Under the pieces are notes generated by a model. That model saw nothing but the letters and a program-made list of their open reading frames with translations. It was not told the origin of the DNA and did not search any database. DNA of 6,091 nt from an uncultured bacterium (GTDB taxonomy: Bacteria; Patescibacteriota; Gracilibacteria; BD1-5; UBA6164). The stretch's first letter is position 1. Each line of letters opens with the position of its first letter. Below are positions 1 to 5,648 of the stretch, piece by piece. The stretch covers positions 1 through 6,091 of the forward strand of contig CAMZKR010000023.1 in the NCBI GenBank assembly GCA_947311335.1, in the 5' to 3' direction. A program made the position numbers and the translations under genes.

Positions 1-1099
1 TTATATCTTTATTTTTTTTAGAATAAATATTATCAATATTTGTTATTGTTTTATATTTTTCATCAAAATACTCAATTATTAAATCTCTAAGTTGTTCCTT
101 TTTTATATATCTATATGTATCTGTTTCTTTAGATAATGATTCTTCTATTTTTATAAGTAGATCAAACAATTTGTATTCATCTATAGATTTTAATCATTTA
201 AAAAATCTTTTTTTATTTATATTTAAACTTATTTCTTTTAATCTTTCTTTTATAATTAATTTTTTAAATCTAAAATCTTTTTTTAAATCACTTCTAATTT
301 TATCAATTTGTTTATAAAGTTTATCTCATGGGCATGCAGTATGTCATGAATCTCTATGTCATGAAATTGCTTCAAATTTATAACTTATTAAAGGTATATC
401 ACATCCTTTTTGATCACAAGATTTATGATAATAAGTTTTGTTGTTTAAATCTATTGAATATTTATTAAGTAAATATTTTACAAGTTTTTTCAATGAATTA
501 TATTGCTTTTTATTTATTTCTTTATTTGTAAAATTTCACATTAATGCAATTCATACTGTTGAACGATTATTCCGTTTATCATGTGCTCAAACTACATAAT
601 CTCAACCAGATCTTCATTCAAAAATCTCTCATTGTTTTCATATTATATAATTATATCAAATATCTCCCCATCTTCTAGTAATAGAATGATATCTATATAT
701 GGACCTAAGTCATATTATAGAATTTTTATAATCTGAATAGGTATGGTGTATTACTATTGCTTTTATTTTCTCTGTTTTTTGAATTGGCCAAGCTAATTTA
801 TGTCAATTTTCTTCTGTAAGAATACTTTTAAGTTTTATATCATTAAAAAAACTTGTTTCTAATATATTATTTTTTTCTTGTTCTCTTTTTATTTCTTTTT
901 TTTCAATTTCTGTTAATTTTACTTTTGATTCAGATTTCATAGATTTTAATATATTTTTCCATTCTAAAGAATCTATATATCTATAATTTTCATTTGCTCA
1001 CCATTCTTCCCTAGTGATAATTTTTATTTCTTCATTATTAGCAAATATTTGTAAAGTGCTACTATAAAATAAAAAAAGTATTAGTAAAATTTTCCTCAT
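1..1099 (-). CDS. secreted zinc N-acetylmuramoyl-L-alanine amidase (PGRP/amidase_2), 3' end cut by window
   Basis: Predicted to cleave the amide bond between N-acetylmuramic acid and L-alanine in peptidoglycan, outside the cytoplasm. 366 codons are present and the frame is still open at the window edge. Residues 1-20 are a signal peptide (MRK, hydrophobic core, cleavage probably after IFA). The family motifs follow in order: REEWGA (30-35), AIVIHHT (114-120), RRWGDIGYNYIIG (142-154), GEIFEGRSG (157-165), GIALMGNF (183-190) and GHRDSGHTACPGDKLY (247-262). By analogy with T7 lysozyme and PGRPs the zinc ligands are His118, His248 and Cys256, with the usual eight-residue His-to-Cys spacing; Tyr149 and Thr254 sit where catalytic residues lie. 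All ligands are intact, so it is probably active. Many glycines are TGA (for example Gly34 next to Trp33 = TGG). A Lys-rich C-terminal extension of about 100 residues after the domain is unrecognised. The ATG at 1099 is chosen because it gives a complete signal peptide. The gene is divergent from the next one. Confidence 0.93.
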
Positions 1100-1169
1100 T
1101 TAGTTTTTTATGATACAATATATAATATACAAACAAAAGTATATTAAAAGAAAAATAAAAACCTAATTT
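1100..1169. promoter_or_regulatory. 70-bp spacer between divergent genes, likely back-to-back promoters
   Basis: This spacer separates the start codons of the amidase (minus) and the membrane-anchored protein (plus), so it should carry both promoters. On the plus strand a perfect TATAAT lies at 1121-1126, with no good -35 at the right distance. On the minus strand TTGTTT (1136-1131) is followed 15 bases later by TATCAT (1115-1110), a weak match with a short spacer. The region is so AT-rich that chance matches are expected. Neither start codon has a Shine-Dalgarno sequence. Confidence 0.35.
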
Positions 1170-2021
1170 ATGAATAGAAAATCTATAAACATTTTAGTAA
1201 AAATATCTATTATAACTACTTGTTTTATTATTATAATTAATTTAATAAGTGGTGATTTTAATAATTATATAAAAAGTAATAATAAATTAATAAGTGAAGA
1301 AAATAAATATGTTTTTAAAAGTGCTGATTCAAATAATTTATGAAATATTGCTCTAGCAATAACAACAAATATATGAATATGATATAAAAAAAGACAAAAT
1401 ACTCCAATAAATTCATATAAAGATATTAAATTAATTTGAAGTTTAATTTGAGATTCTAAATTTATTTTAAATGAACTTATTAAAATAAATATGTTAGCTA
1501 TAAAAGATTATTTAAACTTTGTTAAAATAGATATAAAATCTTTACTTAATACTTCTAAAAATAGAAAAGATGCTCTCGAAAATATTATTTGATGATTAGA
1601 ACTTAGATATAAAAATGCAATACATAATATAAGTATTTTAAATAATTATAGAATATCATTAATAAAGGAAATGACAAATATTACAAATAATATTGAAATA
1701 TTAAAAACAAAAATGAATTTTGATGTAAAAAAATACAATAGTCAAGAAAGTATAAAAAATATAAATAAATATGTAGAATTAAAAGAAAACTATAACTCGA
1801 AAAAAGTAAAAGTTGTTTATATAAATCATTTTTTAAAACAATATACTTTTTTAAATAATTATACAAAAATATTATTAGATACTCTAATAAATAACAAAGA
1901 AGCAATAATAAATAAATGGCATATTGTAATTCCTGATTCTTGAGATGATTTAATTAAAAAGTTTGATTTAATATATTCAGAAACTAAATGGAAAAATGAA
2001 TTAAAAAAAGAAGAGAATTAA
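1170..2021 (+). CDS. membrane-anchored protein of unknown function with predicted coiled coil
   Basis: I do not recognise this 283-residue protein. A short basic N-terminus (MNRKS) is followed by one hydrophobic segment at about residues 8-27, which suggests a signal anchor with the rest outside the cytoplasm. Residues 56-72 hold a less polar patch (NLGNIALAITTNIGIGY). From about residue 95 on the chain is helical-looking, rich in Asn, Lys, Ile and Leu, with heptad-like hydrophobic spacing up to about 245. No cysteines or catalytic motif stand out after the membrane segment. Eight of its nine glycines are TGA, including the Gly-Gly at 141-142, so it reads as one uninterrupted gene only under table 25. 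The ATG is preceded by an AT-rich leader without Shine-Dalgarno. It is divergent from the amidase and ends inside a palindromic terminator. A cell-envelope role is only a guess from the membrane segment and the neighbour. Confidence 0.8.
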
Positions 2022-2036
2022 TTCTCTTCTTTTTTT
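2003..2036. terminator. bidirectional intrinsic terminator between convergent genes
   Basis: This is a perfect 34-bp palindrome centred between 2019 and 2020 (core AAGAGAATT/AATTCTCTT), with a run of A on the left arm and T on the right. Either strand therefore gives a hairpin ending in a U-run. It contains the TAA stop of the plus-strand gene (2019-2021) and lies just past the stop of the minus-strand PRPP synthetase-like gene (2040-2042). The stem has few G-C pairs, in line with the base composition of the window. Confidence 0.8.
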
Positions 2037-2039
2037 TCT

Positions 2040-3278
2040 TTATATTTTCTTCTTACCTTTACTCTTTTTTTTCTTATTTATTACTTCTTTCTTATAATCA
2101 TTATTATCATTTCTATCTAATCAAAGTCATTTAAATATATTTAATATATTATTAGCAAATAGATTTGTTCAATTAATTACTTTTATGAAAGATGGTAATT
2201 CTTCTTTATTTATAGAATTTGTTACGTATACTTTTTGAATTATTCAATTTGATTCTTTTATAACTTCTTCTAATTTTTCTATGGCTTTTCAATTAAACAT
2301 ACCATGAGTTACTGCAATATTGACTGATTTAGGTTCTTTCTTTAACATTTCTCTAAGTAAAGTACACATAGTTCATCATGTATCTAACATATCATCATGT
2401 ATAAGTACATTCTTTCATTCTATATTTCAATAAACATTAATATCTTCTATATCTCAATCTTTCGCATAATCCCTAGATTTAACTACTATTATATTTTTCT
2501 TTTTTAATTCTTTTGCAATTGCTGATATTTTTTTATCTCATCATTGATCAGCTCAAGATAAAATAACATCTTCATTTCATATATCTTTTATACATTCTTT
2601 TACAAACCATCAAGTATAATAATTTATAAAATTAGTTTTAGAAAAGACTCCCCTTGCAGCAGAATGATTGTGTATATCTATTGTCATACAATAACCATCT
2701 TTTCATGTTATATCAGAAATTGATTTTCAGATTAATTCAAGAGATGCTGGTTGTCTTTTCTTTGGTGTCATATCATCTTGCCTTGCATAAGGAATACAAG
2801 CTTGAACTGAATTTGTCGTTTTTGCTCAATGAGTTTTTATTGCACTCAATAAAAATAAATCATGTATAAATTTATTATTTAAAAAAGATTCTCCATACAA
2901 TTGTAGTAAATCTTCTCATCAATCTAAATTTTTTATTCATTTCTTTAATTCTGTGTATACTTTCTTTTCTATTGGTTGATAATCTCAACTTGGATCAGAA
3001 AAAAGATATACATGTTTTCATCTAACACTTTTTTCTAAAGTAGATATAGATTCCCCACAAGCAAATTGTTTATAATCAGTAATTATTTCAGAACTTATAA
3101 TTTCTCTAACACTTGGACTTTCAGTATTATTATGATGTAAATCTAATAAAGTTTGAATTTGTTCTTTTACACTTTTCATTAATTCTTTTGTATCAGGTGT
3201 TCAGATAAGATGTAATCATTCAGTTGGAATTTTCTCTCAATTAACATATCTCCCCAAAAAACCTACTTGTTTTGACAT
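2040..3278 (-). CDS. prs: ribose-phosphate pyrophosphokinase (PRPP synthetase)-like protein, extended
   Basis: Predicted cytoplasmic enzyme making PRPP from ribose 5-phosphate and ATP for nucleotide synthesis or salvage. At 412 residues it exceeds the usual 310-320. Recognisable elements in order: FACGE (72-76, cf. FSDGE), IPYARQDD (162-169, ATP-binding region), TIDIHNHSAARGVF (199-212, cf. TVDLHA), ILSGADQGGDKK then VVKSRDY (239-250 and 265-271, covering the flexible-loop Lys/Arg; likely Lys267 and Arg269), the PRPP loop HDDMLDTGGTMCTLL (294-308), and AVTHGMFNGKAIEKL (322-336) with VYVTNSI (350-356). Extra sequence lies at the N-terminus (about 40 residues), around 105-137, and in a Lys-rich tail from about 390. 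IPYARQDD is shorter than the classical PYxxYARQDR and ends in Asp instead of Arg. Of 34 glycines, 26 are TGA; Trp224 is TGG. It has its own promoter and is probably transcribed alone. Activity is inferred; a PRPP-synthetase paralogue with another role is possible. Confidence 0.88.
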
Positions 3279-3286
3279 AAAAATAT

Positions 3287-3306
3287 AGTTAAAAATTATT
3301 TTAACT
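3287..3306. repeat. 20-bp dyad in the prs-like gene leader
   Basis: AGTTAAAA, four bases, then TTTTAACT form an 8-bp inverted repeat between the predicted -10 box and the ATG at 3278. It overlaps the expected transcription start. It could be an operator or a weak mRNA 5' hairpin. The stem is nearly all A-T, so chance is a real alternative. Confidence 0.4.
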
Positions 3307-3307
3307 A

Positions 3308-3335
3308 TTTATAATGTATTATCTATATCTGTCAA
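3308..3335 (-). promoter_or_regulatory. sigma70-type promoter of the PRPP synthetase-like gene
   Basis: Reading the minus strand, a perfect -35 box TTGACA (3335-3330) is followed by a 16-base spacer and a -10 box TATAAA (3313-3308). Transcription would start near 3301, giving a leader of about 22 bases before the ATG at 3278. This is the clearest promoter in the window. Confidence 0.7.
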
Positions 3336-3408
3336 GGTATATTTTTTAATTATTGATAGCAAGTAAAAAACATATTTTCAAAATATAAGATTAAGTATTA
3401 ATTAACTT

Positions 3409-3446
3409 AAAGAAAAGAGATATTTAAAAAAATATCTCTTTTCTTT
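3409..3446 (-). terminator. hairpin terminator of the DUF134-DUF5320 unit
   Basis: A perfect 17-bp inverted repeat (3409-3425 and 3430-3446) with a four-base loop starts at the last base of the DUF5320 stop codon. On the minus strand the distal arm ends in a T-rich stretch (CTCTTTTCTTT), as expected for an AT-rich intrinsic terminator. No plus-strand gene ends here, so it most likely serves the minus-strand unit and separates it from the PRPP synthetase-like gene. Confidence 0.7.
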
Positions 3447-3628
3447 TATTTCTCACAACATCTTCTTCTTCATGCTCATCTTCACGATCACTTTCTTTGT
3501 CATCAAAATCTTTTACATTCATCTCTTTCTGAAGAAAAATCTCTATTTTCACTATTTTTACATTCTCACATTTCTCTTCAGGTCATTTTTCCTTGACCTC
3601 TTGGTCATGTTCAATCTTTATTTGGCAT
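3446..3628 (-). CDS. DUF5320-family small Gly/Arg/Cys protein
   Basis: This 60-residue protein opens with MPNKDGTGPRGQGKMTGREM, a clear variant of the DUF5320 signature MPxGDGTGPxGxGPMTGRxxG. A charged middle follows, then a Gly/Arg-rich tail (about 41-56) ending in a Cys-Cys pair. Cysteines are at 23, 38, 57 and 58, so metal binding is conceivable but unproven. Ten of its twelve glycines are TGA, so standard-code gene callers cannot see it. It follows the DUF134 gene by 32 bases on the same strand, and a terminator hairpin begins at its stop codon. From what I recall of these families, DUF5320 genes often sit next to DUF134 and NifX/NifB-type iron-molybdenum-cofactor-related genes or Mrp-type ATPases; no such partner is in this window. 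The molecular function is unknown. Confidence 0.82.
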
Positions 3629-3660
3629 AATATAAAAATTATTAAAATAAAAATTAATAA

Positions 3661-3921
3661 TTATTTTATTTTAATTGCCTTAGAATTTACAATAGCATCA
3701 GCTATTTTTGCAATTCAAGAATTTAATATTCTATTAAATGTAGCTGATGAAACTCACATTTTTTTAGATCACTCTAACATACTTAGTTTTTTTATATGAG
3801 CTAATCTTAAAGCTTCAATTTCATCTTCTCCAACTTCTTTAATATCCAAATTCTCTACTCTTATACCATTTGGTTTAAAAAACTTACTTTCAACTCTATG
3901 ACCTATATTTCTTTTTTGCAA
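3661..3921 (-). CDS. DUF134 (UPF0251) family predicted DNA-binding protein
   Basis: This 86-residue protein matches the DUF134 pattern end to end: FFKPNGI (14-20), then DEIEALRLAHIKKLSMLEGS (33-52), then the helix-turn-helix KKMGVSSATFNRILNSGIAKIADAI (about 53-77), which resembles sigma70 region 4. The family consensus is FKPxG, ELEALRLAD, AAxxMGVSRxTFxRIL. Gly51, Gly56 and Gly69 are TGA, at positions that are Gly or small in the family. The start is the TTG at 3921: it is the only NTG codon in frame after the TAA pair near 3946-3951, and it puts the N-terminus within a few residues of the family's usual start. The N-terminal CRRV-type cysteine common in the family is missing. It is first in a unit with the DUF5320 gene and may regulate it, possibly by binding the palindrome upstream. 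The U32-like gene ends 107 bases upstream, so read-through is also possible. Confidence 0.85.
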
Positions 3922-3953
3922 ATTCTTTGCATTATTATTAAATAATTATTAAA

Positions 3954-3998
3954 TATATATCTCATAAATGAGATATATGTCATATTAATGAAATATAT
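3954..3998 (-). promoter_or_regulatory. putative promoter and operator of the DUF134-DUF5320 unit
   Basis: An 11-bp perfect inverted repeat with a two-base centre (3955-3978, arms ATATATCTCAT and ATGAGATATAT) lies 33 bases upstream of the TTG start. A second half-site differing at one base (ATGAAATATAT, 3988-3998) lies exactly 20 bp, about two helical turns, from the right arm. On the minus strand ATGACA (3983-3978) and TATATA (3959-3954) could serve as -35 and -10 with an 18-base spacer, so the palindrome would fill the spacer, a classic repressor site. The promoter boxes are weak matches. The palindrome itself is directly visible. Confidence 0.45.
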
Positions 3999-4028
3999 TA
4001 CATTTACAAGTTTTTTTTATATTTTATT

Positions 4029-5099
4029 CTAAACTGGAATAAAAGGAGAAAAAATTAATCTATTATTCTGGTTCTTCATAAAATCATCCTTTAAAAAATC
4101 TAGATTTAATTCGCTTCTATATCAAGCATTTCATCTTTGAATCATTTTATAAGAAGTAGTTCTAATATTATAAAATATGTCATATTTATTACATATTCTA
4201 GGACAAACTTGATCTGTTGCATACATTCATTTTGTTTCTAATTCAATAGCTGCAGTATCACAAAGTCTTCATGTAAAAATTATTGCCCAAGGATAGTACA
4301 AATCTATTCATACTTTAGGAAACCTAGAATTATCATAAAGATTTTTCCTCTTTTGCATATAATCTAAAGTAACTCTATTTATAGAAAATTTATTTAAAAA
4401 ACTTTGATATTCTTTTAAATTAACTTCCGCACTATTATAAAATCTCATCTGCCATTTTACTATTTCTTCTCTAAGTTTTAGTTTTTCTTGCTGTGATTTA
4501 TTTTTTATTAATTCTCATGCTGGATGAGCTTTATAACCATAAGTATCAATTAATGGAGTTTTTAAAAGTTTATGAATAATTCTTCAAAAAATTGGTTTTA
4601 GATTTGTGTATTTTTTATTTATAAGCCTAAGTGTTCCAAAATCATTTATTACTATTTCAAGCGGGTTTTTTATTTTAAGCTCATTTAAATATTTAAGTGA
4701 TTCTTCTAATCTTTTAAGCATCTCATTTCAAACATATGGAGTTACCAAAGTAAAACTTCTCACCATATGAGGAGGATAATTTTTATTAAATTCTTTAAAT
4801 TTTTCTATTGCTTTTTCTAATTCTTTTTTGTGAGGAACCAGATATTCACAATTATCAGATCAATAATAAATACCATTTATCTTATTAAAATATTCAGAGC
4901 CAAATTTTCTTTTAAGTTCTCTTATAGCCATAAAATTAATTTCATACTGAGGACTAATAGTTTCTGCCAATTCTCATGGAAAATTTTCCATAAAAAATCA
5001 AGCTAATTCTCTATCTTTTTTCCCCTGAGATAATAAAAATCACTTATTTAGTATATTAAAATACTCTAAATTTGTTCAAAGATGTACATGTAAGTTCAT
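4029..5099 (-). CDS. U32 peptidase/UbiV-like protein with candidate Fe-S cysteines
   Basis: This 356-residue protein resembles the U32 superfamily (collagenase-like peptidases and the tRNA/rRNA and quinone hydroxylation proteins). The clearest signals are PLEIVINDFGTLRLI (146-160), as in U32 proteins with VVNDxGxLRLL, then KPIFGRIIHKLL (168-179), LYYPWAIIFTGRLC (267-280), DQVCPRIC (296-303) and QRGNAGYRSE (321-330). It has four cysteines in the chain: Cys84, Cys280, Cys299 and Cys303. One early Cys plus a late C-x18-C-x3-C group resembles UbiV of E. coli, whose [4Fe-4S] cluster is held by one N-terminal Cys and a C-x12-C-x3-C group. No signal peptide or membrane segment is seen, so it is probably cytoplasmic. 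The ATG at 5099 lies 12 bases after the preceding gene's stop, so the two are likely co-transcribed. The specific reaction is unknown; assignment to a U32 subfamily is uncertain. Confidence 0.6.
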
Positions 5100-5111
5100 A
5101 TTAAATATTTT

Positions 5112-5516
5112 TTAATAAACAAAATCAACTTTTATTACTTTATTTCAAAACTTTTCTGAATTTTCAGCTTCTCTTATTGAAAATACTATATCAGTTTCTA
5201 TAAATCTATTTCTAATTTCTTCAAAGTTAATATTTTCTCATTCAAAACTAGCAATTTCATATATTCATTCTTCATAATCAAATGGAATAAGTTCTATTTT
5301 ATCTTCAGTAGAAATAGATATATCATAATCTTCTAAACCTCAAACTTTTTCTTCAAGCATTTTTAAGAGTTCATCACTTGTTTTTAATTTAGTTTCTCAA
5401 AAAATAAATAATACTATATTTCAATTTCATCAATTGTTTTTGATAAAATCAAAATTGAGGTTTTCTAAAGATATATATTGCTTATTTACAGTTATATTTC
5501 AAACGAATGTATTCAT
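5112..5516 (-). CDS. acidic protein of unknown function, 134 residues
   Basis: I do not recognise this protein. It is acidic and soluble-looking, without signal peptide or membrane segment. The pattern suggests alternating strands and helices: strands near 3-9, 33-39 (NIVLFIF), 64-69 (YDISIS) and 73-79 (KIELIPF), a helix at 46-58, and a second alpha/beta half (84-92, 98-107, 126-134). Residues 29-33 (Gly-Gly-Asn-Gly-Asn, all glycines TGA) form a likely loop. There are no cysteines and no obvious catalytic motif. It starts 21 bases after the small membrane protein gene and ends 12 bases before the U32-like gene, so it probably shares their transcript and may act with the U32-like protein. That link rests on position alone. 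Confidence 0.72.
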
Positions 5517-5537
5517 AAAAAACAATTAAATTATAAA

Positions 5538-5648
5538 TTATTTTATTTTTGTTTTCTTTTTATATTTTGAATAAACATAAAATAAAATTCAAAGAATAAT
5601 AACAGGTGATAAACTTAATATTAAATATCTAATTAATTCTTTCTCCAT
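5538..5648 (-). CDS. 36-residue single-pass membrane protein
   Basis: The reading frame gives a short N-terminus (MEKELIRY), one hydrophobic helix at about residues 9-26 (LILSLSPVIILGILFYVY) and a basic tail (SKYKKKTKIK), so the tail is probably cytoplasmic by the positive-inside rule. The glycine in the helix is TGA. Its ATG lies inside the last codons of the peptidoglycan-binding gene (20-base overlap), which suggests translational coupling, and the next gene starts 21 bases downstream. Function is unknown. Clean membrane topology and dense packing support it being real, but at this length a chance ORF cannot be excluded. Confidence 0.55.

Noticed and set aside
1681..1905. Minus-strand hydrophobic ORF of 74 residues
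   Set aside because: It is the complement of an A-rich coding stretch of the 283-residue gene; Leu/Tyr/Phe-rich antisense frames are expected there.
1671..1943. Standard-code ORF of 90 residues on the plus strand
   Set aside because: It is an internal, in-frame piece of the 283-residue gene, bounded by glycine TGA codons rather than a separate gene.
2654..2869. Plus-strand ORF of 71 residues
   Set aside because: It runs antisense to the PRPP synthetase-like gene across its conserved core and has no recognisable features of its own.
3336..3408. Possible gene or RNA between the prs-like promoter and the hairpin terminator
   Set aside because: The stretch is short, AT-rich, lacks an ORF and shows no stable structure; it appears to be plain spacer.
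3593..3799. Plus-strand ORF of 68 residues
   Set aside because: It is the antisense shadow of the DUF134 and DUF5320 genes, both of which have family signatures.
3903..3932. Short out-of-frame ATG ORF of 9 codons overlapping the start of the DUF134 gene
   Set aside because: It ends at TAG after nine residues and does not match the family N-terminus better than the TTG start; a leader-peptide role has no support.
4042..4052. AAAAGGAGAAA on the plus strand, resembling a ribosome binding site
   Set aside because: No plus-strand start or ORF follows; it is the complement of codons near the C-terminus of the U32-like gene.
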